A DNA stretch of 64,000 bases, taken from Struthio camelus (taxonomy: Eukaryota > Chordata > Aves > Struthioniformes > Struthionidae). The stretch is taken from the NCBI RefSeq assembly GCF_040807025.1, contig NC_090943.1, positions 28,053,213 through 28,117,212 on the forward strand, in the 5' to 3' direction. Both the position numbers and the translations under genes were made by a program. Below the pieces are notes generated by a model that was not told where the DNA came from, ran no database searches, and saw only the letters and a list, made by a program, of their open reading frames with translations. This document shows, piece by piece, positions 35,001 to 48,700 of this stretch; within the stretch, counting starts at the first letter, position 1; each line of letters starts with the position of its first letter.

Positions 35001-38000
35001 CAGCTTGTTTTGTTCCTGTTGGGATGTAACCCAGAGCCAAAAGCAGGTTCTAAACCGCAATATCCAAACCGCTGATGGGCTTTACATTGTACCTCAGCTC
35101 AGCATCTCTGTGTTGGAAAATATGAGTTGAGAGGACAAAAATGCCACTGTATATAGGTAATTCCCAGCTCTACATTGTTTTCATAACTGCATACAAGTAG
35201 CAACAGCTGCCAGCCATCCTAAAGGCTTGTCTGAGATCAGCCCCTAGCTTGACTTGATCTGAAGCAGAAATTTTTGCTCCCATGGGATTGCCTTGCTTTG
35301 AATGCGTTTGCCCTCAAATCCGAGGAGAAGGCAGACCCTCGACACTTGCCTTGTCCTCACTCTGTCTGGTTTTCCTGTAATCCAAGCTAGAAAAAATGCC
35401 TTTACATATTGTGTTGTGAAAGCAGTGTGGTTTGTACTCATTCTGATTACTTCTGGAATGAGCCCTTCAGTTGAAGACAAGTTGCTTGGGACAGTCCTAT
35501 GTCCCAAGTTGCTAGATATGTTGTAATTTGTGCTCAGTGAAGAGATTAGAAGTGTGAAGTGTATGAAGTGCAGAGAGACATTGAGAGCACTTGGGGAGTT
35601 TACGCCGTTACGAAATACCGAGAACGACAATTCTCATGAACAGAATTTGTGGTTGCTGTGGCTGAGCCTGAATCCAGTCAAATGAGAGATGCAGTTGTCT
35701 GGCTAGTTATAGGTGGAAAAGGGAATTTTTTTGACCTAGTTGTTCCCCACAGTGACACCACATGCCCAAAAAAAATCCTGCTGACTGAAGAAGAGGGGAA
35801 GAAAATGAGTTTTGTGTGTTCACGTTAATAACTATGTAAGTCACAAGGATTGCACAGTGGTGGGCTTGAAATAAGTAGCTGTAGGGGCAAATGTTCTGAT
35901 ATTTTAAATACTCTTCCAAAATCTTTTCGGGTTTCCTAACCAACTCTGTTCTCACTATTCTTATTTTTAAAACTTCGACATTCAGAGACACGTGACTTAT
36001 CTCTAGCTGTGGATGGATGTTGGAGGAATTCTGTGGCAGTAATGGGAGGGAGCCTTATTCTTTGCCTAAGTAGAAGTTATGTTTATTATGTATCTTTCCT
36101 GGCATACCATAAATTGATTATGATTTTGTATGTAGTGTATATATCCATGAATACCATGGAACTTGAGCTGTGAACGTATCTTCTAGATCCCCAGGAGAGT
36201 TTTCAGGTTTTGCAAAAGCATCACTGTAACAGTAACATTTTTTTGTCCAAGTAGAATGCAGGACCCCACGTGTCTTGAAACATGTGGGGTTGAGCATCAG
36301 GGGTGAGAAACGTTCTTTTGATGGCATATTGCTTTGTTCATTGTGGTTTGATTGAATGGAAGATACGGTAGCTATTACCAACGAGACAGAGAAACAGGAT
36401 AAGTAAAAATCTAAATGTGGTTAAAGGAGAGAAGTTAAGGAATTCCATGAAACTAAATGTAAATACATAACCAGTTTTCTAATTTCAGAACTTTTTGCAA
36501 ATAGATTTTTTTTCTCCTTTTGCTCAAGAACAGGTTTGAGCATGGTAGCTGCAATCTGTGGAGTCCAGAGTACTAAGTAATTTGGGAATCCTCCCCTTCC
36601 CTGCCATATTCTTGGATAGGGATGTTGGAGAGGGTTGTGGTTGGGGGACTGCAAAGACACTTGGGTCTGTGCAGGGGAGATTTGTCTATTTGTCGTTTGG
36701 GCTGGGGTAGAGGGACGTGAGGAAGGCGGAGGAGTCGTCTCCTAGGCTTGCATTGATCCTTCCTGCATTGTAGCTGGTCTTTCAGCATTTCATTCCTGAG
36801 GAAAAGGTTAATCTGGACTCAGTCCCCCAGTCACTGGGCTGGACCTTTTATTTCCTTAGCAGGGTGAAGGTGTGTGCCAAGGTGACAAAATACGCAGTGG
36901 TGGAACTGCTGGCTGCACCAGCTGGGCAGAGTGGAGGTAGAGCATGTACTGCTGCTGAGCACTTCACTCCCTGGAGGGCATGAAGGTTTTTTAAGTTTTA
37001 GATAGGTGTGGCACAAATTGTGGTTTTTTCTTTTTTTTTTTTTTTTTGCCTCCTGAAATGAAAACTGCAGCCAAACATATGGTATCAAAAGATGTGCAGT
37101 ATTCACATTTCTAAACTAATAATCAGCTTTGCTTTCATGTATTATGTACGTTGCAAGGAACTGTGTTGCAGTGAGAGGGAAGAAATGCGGTGATTTAAAC
37201 AGAAGCATACCCACTTACTACCAAATGAGCAGAGAGGAAGAAATTACATAACTCTCATAATGTGTGTGCCTTTCTGCTGGAAATCAGATTTTGTAAAAAT
37301 GAATGAGGACAGGTCTGTTTCATTATATAATGAGACCCTGCCAACTCTTACGTTATAGAGTTTTTCCTCTTCCCCCTTTTTTTTCCTTTGAGAATAGGAA
37401 AATACAATTTCATTTAGTAACAATTTGTTCCTGCATTTGCTGATCACTGCAGTCTTTGCATCCCCAGTGCTGTAGCAAATCACATAATTCTGCTGCTGCT
37501 TGTAACACAGCTAAATTGATGTACAAAAAGAAATTGCAGTGCTGTAATTAATCAGTTTTAAAAGTATATCTTCCCATTTCAGCTATGCCTTTTCCAGTAC
37601 TGAGGAAATTCTTCTATTTTTCTCTTATACGCGCCTACTGAGGATTGGTTTTAAATACACTGGAAGTTTCTCTGGAAGCTCAGCTCTGGCCACAACTATG
37701 TCTAATAGCGGTGGGGAAAGCTAGATGTGAGCCAGGCCGGTTCAACCTCATTTTGCAGTAATGAATAGAAAAGGAGAAGAATCCAAAAGATATCCCAGGC
37801 TCTAGCAGTAATGTGTTACCTGTCCCTTTGAACCACCTTAATAGTGCTAAGCTTTAGTGACTTTCTTTTTCTCTTTAATTTTTACAATTTCAAGCTTGCA
37901 CACCACCCATTTGGAAAGGAAGAAGCAGGGGGAAAGCTAAATAACTTGGAATCTGTTTGTATTTATGTCTAAACCTACACACGTACACAGGGTAGCACGA

Positions 38001-41000
38001 GGAGGGGGTGTACATAACATACCTGACTAGTGTGATTGATGCCTCTCGTTCATCGTTGTGTGAAGTGCTTAGTACATTTATATGAAGAATAAATGGCTTG
38101 CATTGCTTATTGTTTAAATGGAGCGCGTAGAGCAGAAGTTCCTGCCATGTAGCCCATGCTAAGCAAGGTACTTCGATGTGTGCCTAACTTTAACTGTATG
38201 TAATCCCACAAAGTCAAAGGCACTGGCAGTGTGTTTAAACAGAGGAGGTGGAGCCGTTATTTTGCTGAGAACTATTTCACTATCTAAGACTTCTAGATAT
38301 GGAGATTAAAAAAAAAAGTCCTATTTTGACTTGTCTTTTTTTCCTTCTCGGTGATATTTTCTGGCTGGCTTGAAGTGTCCTTTTTGTCCATCCATTTTTC
38401 TCACCTGGCTGATCATGTCTTGCACTGCAGATGCCGTGCAGAACAGTTGGGTCAATTTTACATGAAAACTTAGGGAGACCGAAATGAACTGAAGGGCAAG
38501 GAGCAGAGCACAGTCTTGTGGATCTTCCCAGGTCCGGAGTCAGCAGATATCTCCTCTGGTGTATGAATGTCTGGTACGTTCATGAGGGCAAAGTTTCGAG
38601 AGCAACTTTCTTACCTTCGATTTTTAAGTAATCCCTCAGTCACTCATTCCTTGCTCAGAAGTGTTTGTTTGCAGTTCAAAAACAGATAATGATAAGTAAG
38701 AACAGCCCATCCCACTATCTAATGCTATTTACATGGACCTTCTGTCCCGTTGGGTTTTAGTCTGCAAATTTCAGTCCACACATCTCTTTTATTTTTTGAA
38801 CGTGCTTGGGGTTATATCAGTATGTTTGTTTACATGGGCTAAGTCAGTCTTTCTCCTTTCAAATAAAGCAAAACAGCAACAAAAAAATCCTTATAAATAT
38901 TTATTGCTGTAGTTGACAAATATTTCTAAAATTGAATTCATGTTTCAGGATCTGTTAGTCCTCAGTTATAATGAATTAAAAAAGGTGTAATAAAAAGAGA
39001 TGAATAGTAAAACCATGATGCAATTTTAAGAGGAATGTATTTCCTTCAAGTGTGTTAAGGTTTTTGAAAAAGAACATGTGGATGCATGTGGTAATTTCTT
39101 ATTTATTTCAGGTTTAGATAAGGGGGAAAACAAGTTTGAAAATCTTAAGTAGAATAAGAAAATATTTTGAAAAAAATGTTCCTAGTACTTATAGAAAAAT
39201 ATGGAAAGAAACCAGAGCTTATTCAAAAAAAAAAAAACTTTTGTGAATGGTTAAATCATTCTCTGTAAATTAATTGCTACTAGCTGTAAAATTTTGAGTT
39301 AGATATGTTAAAATATGGAGAAACAGTAGAAAAAACCCACAGAACTTAATGTGCTGTACTCACATTGTCCTTTAATATCTTGATGATGGCTTGAAAATAT
39401 TGAGAATTGAAAAGGAATTTCCCTCTAGATTATAATTTCAGAACTTGTTGGTTTGGGGTTTGTAAAATGAGTAATGCTGCTTTAAAAAGCTTAAGTAGAA
39501 ATTACTGCTTTTTTGTTCTTTATTTTAATTATCTGAATGCTCTGCTTTTAGGACTTTCCTGCCAAGTGTTTGTTTGTCACAGGGTCATGAAACAGATGTC
39601 TACACTTAAATTGAACTTCTTATGTTCAACCCTGCATTGTTGTGGAAAATGTTTTCTTGGTTTGTTCTCAGCAATAACCTGATGTCAGCTCAGAGCACAG
39701 AAGTTTCTTTATTGTCACTGAGGCCCAGTCCCAAATCCCTTATTCAAACAGGGCAAGTTCTTTAGCGGTAGTTCTACAGACCGTCATTGATACAGATGTT
39801 GCATCATAAATTTGGCTTGATAGTCAAGTGTGAACACAGCGTAATAGGTACAGATTGTATCCGAATGCCACATCTTCCACCTTGTGAGCAAGAGAGAGTC
39901 TTCCTTATACAAAAGTGTAAGATTTTTTGCAAAGTCTAGGACATTCATTACCTTTACGGAATCCCTTATATAGTCATAGGTCACCTTGTTTTGCATAGGT
40001 GAGTCCTGACCAAGAGGAGCAAAGTATATTTTCCTAAGAGAAGGAGGGCCAGAGGCTGAGAGGTGAAATGCATGGTTTTGCATGGGTATTCCCCTGCTAG
40101 TATTAGTATTGTAAAAACAATCCCTTTCAAAAAAGAAAAAGATCTATAGAACTTCCTGAAAGTCTGCAGTGAATCACCCTGTTGTGGTCTGTATCCTGAA
40201 GGAAGAAACGGCAGGTTACAGCTTTGCTGACTAGATTACTTCAGACCTCAGGCAAGCTTGTAATGTTGGATTTTGGTTGCCGAAAGGCAGTGTGCTAAAT
40301 AGCTTTGTATGAGAAGCCCAGGTTAGCACTGCAAGGAGCGTTTTCTGCCTAACGTGTGGTTAAGTATAAATGTGTAATGGGGCTGTTTTTAAATTGTTGT
40401 GGTCTTTCAAGTCATGTACTGCCTTTGCTTCTGCATGTCATGTGGTCAGAGACTGAATGATGGCCTTTCTCTTTGGGCGCTGGCCGCTGCAGGTCAAGGT
40501 TTGTCATCACGGTGTTTGTCATCACCAGGTTGGGTGATCCAGCCACCCCAGGCCCTGGCAGTCCATGCCTCCTGCCATAGGCAGGATCTCCTAGCACACA
40601 TATTATGGGGACCCTAAACACAGAAACTATTGCTATTCAGAGAAAGTTACACAAAAACTTAGATATCTCCTCGTTAGCAAAGCCATTTTAGAGTCAAATA
40701 GAACCTTTGGCAATCTGTAGAGTTGATTATCCTAATTTTCAGGGCAGGTGACCATGCTACCAACAGTTGAAGGGACCTCATAAGTACAGAAGAGACAGCA
40801 GGACTCTGTTTTGTCCATCATATGCAGATAGACACCCTTGTCAGCCAGATGTCACGTAGCAGAAATGTCAGACTCTCCACGATCTCTCAAGGAGCAGGAA
40901 CAATTAGAAACTGCCTTTTGGGAGTACCTCCAAAGGAACCTCCTTTTTCAGCTGCCTTTCCTCACTCAGCTGGATTTGCTCTGTTTCCATCTTGAGCAAT

Positions 41001-44000
41001 TCCGCACCGAGTGTATTTCCATATCCCAGTCTCTTTTCCAGTTTCGTTTCAGTTACCTTTCTTAAGAATTACTGAAAAACTTTGCCTAGCGCTCGAGAAG
41101 AATTGTGAGGGAACTGAGGGACAACTGTGGCCTCTAAGCCCAGCAGTGAGAACAAAGGGAAGATTTGTGGGAAAACCCATAGTAGCGTGCTGTGTGTGTG
41201 GTGTGATCCCAAACGAGAGCAACATGTTGGAAGCAAACAACTATTGTTTAGACCCATAGATTTCTCCTCAGTCCCTGTACCTGGCCAACAAAGACAGTAG
41301 ATACCTGTGAAGAGAAGCTGAGAGGACTCGCAGAGGGTCCTGAGCGGTAGTCACTGAGAGCTCGCCAACAGGAAACTCATTCCCACAACAATTTTTCGAT
41401 GACTTGCATAGGGTTGTGTTAGTAGTTAGGGGCAGTTAGCGGGTTTGGCTACAGCTAGCTCTTCGTAACTTCTTACTTCTTGCTAAAATACTCTCTGTCC
41501 TGAACACCAGTATCTGTAGGATGGTAAATTGTTTTATAGTGTAATAGTTGCTGCCGGAAATTGTGTACAGAATTGTAAGGAGGACTGTTGTATTGTGACC
41601 TGTTAGTTATTTTCTTTAATTATTGATGGTGTCAAAGGCAAAGTCTCTCTAGTCTGTTTTCTCTGTTCTTTCCAGTCAGCCTTTTACTGATTGTCCAGAT
41701 ACAATCAGTGAAGAACTATCATTAGTGGTTTGTTGCTTATTTATTTGCCTTTTTTCATTACATCAACGACTCCATTTGTTGTTGTCTTTAGTTACTACAT
41801 TACTAGAGCTAAATTCAATTCCTATAGCTTGATTTTAAAGAGAAAAAAAATGCTCTTGTTAACATAATGTGATACAGTTATATGGCACCACTGAGTGCAT
41901 TTAATCTTCTTAATTGAAATATATCTTTCTCATGTATTTTCTGTCACTTTTCTAGTGAGTAAGTCTAATCTCAGCTTAAGTATAATTCACAGGAAGCTTT
42001 AGTACAAATTCTGCCATTTCGTAAGGATTTAGTTTAATGATTTCTTTTCAAGATTCAGCCAATATATTGGCCTGCTTATTGTGCACTGAAATATTGTATT
42101 ACCACAATATTATAAGGGATAGAGGTAGGCGATAGTGCGTGTAGACATGTTACGGTCTTTAACTTCTAATTTGAATTGCTTGATAGGAGTTAAACTGTCT
42201 GGTGAATAATGGAAAGAAATCTTTAATTCTTGTACAAGACATCCATATATGCTCTCAGTACACAATTCAATTGCAATTAATTCAATTGCATAACCTAGTC
42301 TTGTAGAAATAGCATACTTGTTATAGAATATAGTGAGAATTAAATGAGAATCATTAATTTTTGTGGCTAGATGCTGATACAATAATAGTGCACTGTGTGA
42401 GGGAAAAACCCCAAATATGATTTTTGTTTCTTTCCTCATTTAAATAGTGTAGTATAATGTCCTCTGGAAAATAATCAAAACATACAATTATCTGGCAATA
42501 TTTTAGGGAGATATTTCCATCAATCTATTTAAGAGAGAGATTAGAATAATCTATAACAAAAAAGTCTGCATCTCTCTCTCTCTTCCCACTCCATTTTCCC
42601 CTTTCCTGAGCAGGAAGCTACATGTGCTGTTTTTCACACAACTTTGTAAAGACTGCTTTAAATAAAAATACTTTTATTTTTCTTACCGTCATTCAAAACG
42701 AAGTGAGTTTTTGGCTTGATTAGCTTCCTACTGGGCAAATATCCACATTGTTTAATAACAGTAATAATTAAAAAAAAAAAAACACATAGCCCAGTGTTGA
42801 TATCGGCTATTATACCATTCTTTCAGACACTTCCCAGAGAGCGGCTAGAGCTCACACTGAGATGTAGATTAAACCAATGTTGTCTCCAAAGCCAAGTCTT
42901 TTAGATTTGAGTTTGTACGATTTGAATGGAGCAGCCTGAGAAAAATACCAGGATTGTGCATGAGACTTACTACACCTTCAACACCAGGAAAAGAACAGAA
43001 TTCCTGTTATTGTGGTTTACTAGTATTTTATCAGCAAGCAGAAAAGAAATACAGCTTCCAAATGAATCATATATATCCCAAATTCTGTTGAGATTTGGCC
43101 AGCTAGTTTAGGTAAAAAGATTACCTTTGTGGTTGGGAATATCTGTCAGATAGCATTTATTATTCCAGATGCAATGCGGATGCAAAAAGAGGCGTTTTAG
43201 GTCTTACTACAGTCGATATCCTAGTAATGTAAGTCTAAATGTTATCACCTATGTTTTCTACATTTCTCATGATAAAGCCTATAACAATAAATTGAACTGC
43301 TGCTCAACTACTGCTGAAAGCTTGCTTCTGTATATTTGCCAAACACTGCCTGTATACCTTGTGATTTAGGTTAAGGTGCTTGCATAATTTGTGTTGGCGT
43401 TATTTAACATGCTGTATGTATTCAAAAATTAAAGTGAATTCAAAATTAATTAAGCAAAATTTAAATTAATTCAAGCTTGAAATATTTCTGTGAGGGCACA
43501 GATCTGAGAAACTGGCCAAAGCCAAAGGAAGGGACACATAGTATAGTTAGGTGTGCAGCATATTTGGTCTGCATCCGAATAAACCTGTCTTTAGAGGTGT
43601 TTTAAATACACATTGTGTACAATTCGTACATGTTCTTTCAGTCGGGATTGCTGACTTGGCCCTTTGAAACCACATCTCCCTGTTTCCATTAACTTGTATG
43701 TGAAGGGATGATAATATCTGACAATCAGTGCTAAAACACCAGCATTGCAGTTCTGCAGCGATACGGTTTATGTGTACAGGGGGACGTGCTCCCCTAGATG
43801 CCCTCTCTACATGAGCTTTCGGTCTTCTGATCCCCCCAAGGCTGCTCCTCATGTCTGACCAATGCTGTGCAAATTACCTGAGGATGTGCATTTTCTGATA
43901 ACTTTTCGAGGAATTATACTTTTAAAGAAATGACTTTGCATGCTTGAAAACAAGCTAGTTTATCTAGAATATTGTTTATGATTGTAAATAATGTGTGATT

Positions 44001-45737
44001 TTTGTCTGTCTCTAAAGTCCGAAAACTTTTGACAAGACCTATTTCATCTGTTTAAAAAAATACAGTTTAAAGTGAACAGTGAAATGACTAAATAACAATT
44101 GTGGATATTGGTGTCTGGACTGAGATTTTTTTTTTCTTGATATGAGAGGCATACACACAGTTTGCCCAGTGATGCTGTCTTCATCTTTTTATTGTCATGC
44201 AAGATAAACCTTGTTTTACCCAAAATTCCAAATTTTACTTGGTAATAACTAGATGTTGGTTCTGTTAAATAATTTGAGTTTTACTCAAAGGCACAGAAGC
44301 AAGCAGGTTATGATCTTCAGGAATGATGCAAATAATTTATCTGAGTCTAATGCCTTAGTCATTCTTCTGACTCTGTTTAACTTCGGAGGTAGCTTTATAG
44401 GTAGGCTGTGAAACACGTGGCCCACTACCAGCCCTAATAGGCACAAAACTGTGTTAGTACTTTCGTTTTGTACTTTTGCCAAGATCCATCAAAACATCGT
44501 GATAACTTTCTTTACACACTTTGTAATGACTTCTAGGCGTTTTCCTGGATGCTATCAGGTGAACATTATCAAAAGTTCCTACGAACAAAGAGTGCACTCA
44601 AAAGGTATGTCTTTGCCTGTAACTCAGCATTAAGGGTCCACATACCAGAATCTGAGCATCTGGAACACAACAGTATAGAAACTTAAATGTAGACTATCCT
44701 AGATGCTATCCTAGGGAGAAAGAACTACAGTAATATTTTGTTACTAGTGACCATGTGGCCTACACTATTCAGTATAAGAGAGGGGGAGAGGTGAAAATTA
44801 TTGAGTAAGTTAAACATTCAGTATAAATGTTCCTCAGAATTTGGTGAGAGAGATGAAAAAGTGATTTTATGCTACCTAAGATGAAGCATCCTTGTTTTTT
44901 CGGCCGGCTGGGAAACAAAAAACAGCCATCTATGGGCTAACGTTCTCTGAAGAATGTGCGATAAATAGATACCTCAAAAGAACACTCCACAGGCTCTCAT
45001 CAGCTTAGCAATTTGAGAAGGAGAAGAATCTTCTTCCAGTTTAAGAAACAGCACCACAGAAGACCATTTTTTTCTAGTATGCGTGTTGTTAAATCCTAGG
45101 GAAATCTAAATTCGGATAGGACTTGCTCTGAACAGCCATGATGTCCTTGATAGCGTTTCAGGTAAGTGATGGGAACTGAAGTCCTTCAGACTTACCTGTC
45201 TTGTGTGACCACTGTGAACAGAATGTCATCCCTCTTTGGCAAGGTCTTTCTGAGGACATGCCAGCTTTTCCTTCCTGTCACTGTCTACACACTGTATCCA
45301 GAAATATAGCACATGGAGAGGGGGGAGTGCTATCTTCATAAGCCTTGGAGAGCCCTGATGGTTTCCTACTATAATAGCTGTAGCTGCTAAAAGAATAATT
45401 TATATTTGCATCATTGCGTCTGTTACATTAATTGGATGGGTGGAGAATAAGAGCATCTGACAGGAAGTAAACAAATGCATGTGCTTTCAAAATCTCATGT
45501 CACTTTCCCTGTACGTTTTTTCTCTTTAAATTAAAGTATTTAGGCAGAAGTAGTCAAAGGTGTTTCTGTAGGAATGTCTTCGTTAATAACTTTTAAAATG
45601 TATTTTTTAAATCTAGATCATCGACAAGGAGATTAATCCCTTTGTGGACAAATGGGAAGAAGAAGGACAGTTCCCAGCGCATAAAGTATTTAAAATCCTA
45701 GGACAGGCTGGATTCCTTGGTGTGGATAAGCCAACAG
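28610..45737 (+). CDS. Acyl-CoA dehydrogenase family protein, 5' part (exons 1 and 2; rest outside window)
   Basis: Probable flavin-dependent acyl-CoA dehydrogenase, which would introduce the alpha-beta double bond in fatty acyl-CoA. The coding parts are 28610-28762 and 45617-45737, joined in phase 0. Residues 1 to about 42 (MALGRQRGRAWAPLARALRG and on) are rich in Arg, Ala and Gly with almost no acidic residues, fitting a mitochondrial targeting peptide. ALRAALRK then runs straight into IIDKEINPFVDKWEEEGQFP and HKVFKILGQAGFLGVDKPT, the first helices of the ACAD N-terminal domain. Exon 2 ends after one base of a codon, so the next exon should give Glu and then YGG. About 92 of some 400 residues are covered. 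The sequence resembles the 'acyl-CoA dehydrogenase 6'-type proteins of non-mammalian animals as I remember them; the symbol is left blank because I could not search. The catalytic Glu and FAD-binding motifs lie beyond the window. Confidence 0.85.
29585..29675 (+). repeat. Imperfect tandem repeat of a gtacaaacaagcaag unit
   Basis: Three variants of the unit (29596, 29612 and 29643) sit in CAAA-rich DNA, with a small caagtgt/acacttg hairpin at 29607-29624. Confidence 0.65.
32999..33029. repeat. Perfect 13-bp hairpin
   Basis: gttgttgttgtag at 32999-33011 and its exact reverse complement at 33017-33029 flank a 5-base loop (tcttt). Confidence 0.9.
33084..33100 (+). repeat. Poly(C) tract, 17 bases
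   Basis: Uninterrupted C run in ACAD intron 1, poly(G) on the other strand, 55 bp from the 13-bp hairpin. Confidence 0.95.
36263..36290. repeat. 11-bp hairpin containing CACGTG-like arms
   Basis: accccacgtgt at 36263-36273 pairs with acatgtggggt at 36280-36290, with one G-T wobble and a 6-base loop. The left arm holds a CACGTG E-box. Confidence 0.8.
40499..40525 (+). repeat. Short 15-bp tandem duplication
   Basis: gtttgtcatcac occurs at 40499-40510 and again at 40514-40525. Confidence 0.85.
42569..42592 (+). repeat. Short (CT)n tract
   Basis: A run of ct dinucleotides in ACAD intron 1. Ordinary microsatellite. Confidence 0.85.
45617..45737 (+). CDS. Acyl-CoA dehydrogenase exon 2
   Basis: 121 bp. 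The acceptor is tttttaaatctag and the donor ccaacag|gtagga. It encodes 40 residues, IIDKEINPFVDKWEEEGQFP then AHKVFKILGQAGFLGVDKPT, clearly the alpha1-alpha2 region of an acyl-CoA dehydrogenase. It ends with one base of a split codon. It stands alone in AT-rich intron. Confidence 0.9.
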
Positions 45738-48700
45738 GTAGGACGGTGTGCAACTCTTGGACGTTGCTGATGCCGGTGATAGAATTTTTTGATATTATTT
45801 CAAATCAGTTTTGTCCCAGATCAAAATATGCTTCAGAATTCAATGCTAAGCTTGCTTATATTCACAAGTGACAGGCATGCTTCTTAGAAATCGTACAACT
45901 ACAGAAAAGGATGTAGCTAAGTGAACAGGTTGATATTCTCCTAAAAAGAAATATTCTTAAAAAATGGAGTGATTGTTATTTGAAAGTCAGTGAAACTAAT
46001 GCCATTTCAATTCTCAATGTACCATCTGTATAATGAGTTTTCTGTCTTCTGTTTCCTGACACCTACTGAATAATCTCAGTTTTCATTAATGAAACCACAA
46101 TTTGAGGGCATTGAAAGCTTTGTAAGATTGGGCCTATTATACTTACTTAGCCTATCATCTATCAGCATTATAATGTATTTTGTCTCACCGTTCAGAAAAT
46201 GAGGTTTGTGTGGGTTTTAGACGATTGTACCCTAGACTGTCTTTAAAATGCACTATTCTGAAGCTTCCAGCCCACAGAAGCATGTACCGAACAAGACACT
46301 GATGATACGCACAGCAAGAACAGAGGAAGTTGCATGTTTTTGTATACATATGTGTGAAGAAAAAAAAAATCAAGAAATCCGGAAGAGTAGAAGTTATTTC
46401 AACTCTTCAGCTAAAACACATTCCTCGAGTTTTGTTTTGTTTGTATGTGACATAAGATATACTTACTTTCTTTTCAGATACTACTGTGAGGTCTTCCTGC
46501 CAGAATTCTCTGTTTTTTTCCTGTTTTCTTATTTGTGGTTAAAACTTTAAAACAAAGGAAAATAAAGGAAGCAAGTTCACATAGGGAAGTCTGTAGCAAT
46601 CTTGGTGAATTCAGAGCAGGCTGAAGAAAAAATGGTTCAATATGTAACTGCAAATAATCATCTTTGCAGGGTAGTTTACACAACCTTAGCTATGCCAGAC
46701 CACATCGTTATGTTGCTAAGGGACAGGATTTGAACGGTGGAACAAATTATGTCTTTTTACAAATTTCTTTAAGAGGAAATTTTTCATCTTGAAATGAACT
46801 TTTAAGTTGTCATATATTCTGACTTGGAAGCTTTTTGTTTAGCCCTTCAGTTGTTGGAGTTCACAGAACTGTTTGGCTGTGATTGTCTGGCAAATCCAAT
46901 TAGGTCTGAGCTGGTCCTTCTTTACGAAAATGCTGACAGTTTGAGATTGCAGTTAAGATTTATTTAAAGGACAAATAGGATTACTGAATGAAGGAAAAAA
47001 CACCTCCACTTTCTACTGTAATTGTTTGATAGGCAGATTTGAAATATGTCTCAGTAGGGTCCTTCACACTGCTAATATTCATGTTGCTTATAATAATGGT
47101 ATATTTTATTACGGTCAGATTACAGCTCCATCTTTGCTGTTACATGCATCTGAGGACGTGCAGGGGCCTCAGCTGGCATAAGGAACCTTGCTGTTGGGCA
47201 TGCCATGCACAAAACATTGTTGGGGTGGGAACTTTGTATAGCACTCACAAAATAGCTAGAACAAGAGATAAATTGAGTGAAATCTAGTGAAGAAGGGACT
47301 TGTAGAGGCAAAGACAGGCATGGAGGGTTGCATATGCTGACTACACTTATATTAATGATAAGAGTATTTTCTCCTTGGCTTTGGCACTTGTATCTTGTTT
47401 TTAATCTAATTTATTGGGCCTCTGCAGCTGCAATTTATAAAAACCTATAAAACACTGGATGAAATTCTCACTGACACTTGGTCCATCCACTTGTTCACAC
47501 TCTCCTCGGTAAGATATTGTTGGGCACAAAGAATGCATTAACTCCTGGAAGATTCTACTTTCACCACAGTTGTGCAAGGGAATGTGCCCGGATCCACCTT
47601 TCACTGTGTAATGGCATAGTAACATGAAGCACAGCAGAAAGTCCTGACATTTTTACATGATCTGTGAAACAGTTAGATGTGTTACAGTCTCAGTAGGCGT
47701 TCCTTTGGCAAATGCCTGAAGTTTTTAATCCTTCTGTGAAGCTTATGCGTGCAGGATGACTAGCATGTACTATTAGCAGTAACTTAAAAAAAAAAGAGAC
47801 AGAGAGATAGAGAGATAACTTTTATGTCCTACCACACCACTTTTGCTATTTAGCTGCCATGTACAGAGAAAGAGAGACCTTGGGGAGTTTGAGGAAGCAA
47901 AGAGCAGCCTGGAGTTTTTGGGTATGTGGGGGAAGGAGAAAGGAGCTGAACTGATTTGGGGAAAGTGTTCTAGACCCAGAGCAGCATATCGACAGTGTAC
48001 CCAACACAAACCAGAATTATAATTTTCATGGTGTATCCCTCCAAACCCAGGTTATAAGGCATTCCCTGTTAAAGACGACTATATCTTTGAGTGCATTTAT
48101 TATAGTGGCAGCTACACTTTGGAAACAGTTTTTTTTAATTTAATTTCCAAATTTATCTTGTTGAATACAACCTCTTTTTTTTTCCTATAGAATTAATTTT
48201 GAAGTGTTTTGATTGAGTAGAAATGGTTCACAAACTTGTTTGGCCTAGATAGAAGGAAACATCTGTTGCACTTCAGATTTGTTGAAACTGGAGTTTGTTT
48301 CCTTTGTAAACACCATTACATTTGTGAACAATGAGCTGCTTAATGGGAATCAGATTTTAAAATGAACATACCTTAACTTGTGTACGTTATCACTGGAAAC
48401 TTTCTCTGTGTGGTGAACTGATTGGGGTACTATTTGTGTTGCAAAAGCTGCATCACTTTCCATCATATGTAGTAGTGGTCTACAAACTTGTCAGTGTTTT
48501 TTCCTGTATATTTTTTTCCCTAGTGGTTTATGCTTGTACTGAATATTGGCTGTACTACAGTAGTTCAGTATGTTAGTTGAAGGGGTTACATAAACACCGC
48601 GGGCAAGGCCAAGCCATACATAGATAATTGGAGAATCCTGGAGACTGACAATGGATTTAACCTACTGCACTGTCCTGTCAATCCTCTGCTAGGGAAGGAT

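Larger units (their letters stand above)
28763..45616 (+). other. Acyl-CoA dehydrogenase intron 1 (16.9 kb)
   Basis: Large intron with no exon I can support. The join across it is in phase and leaves no gap in the ACAD fold, so no missing coding exon is needed. It contains a CAAA-rich imperfect repeat at 29585, hairpins at 32999 and 36263, a 17-base C tract at 33084, and a moderately GC-rich stretch at 40.8-41.5 kb with several short frames but no recognised domain. Confidence 0.65.

Noticed and set aside
40741-40790. Possible CR1 3' fragment (tgaagggacctcataag)
   Set aside because: Only about 17 bases resemble the CR1 block, and nothing flanking extends the match.
40838-41520. Possible solo LTR of an endogenous retrovirus
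   Set aside because: There is a mild GC rise and a few short frames, but no clear TG/CA ends, target-site duplication or family match that I can recognise.
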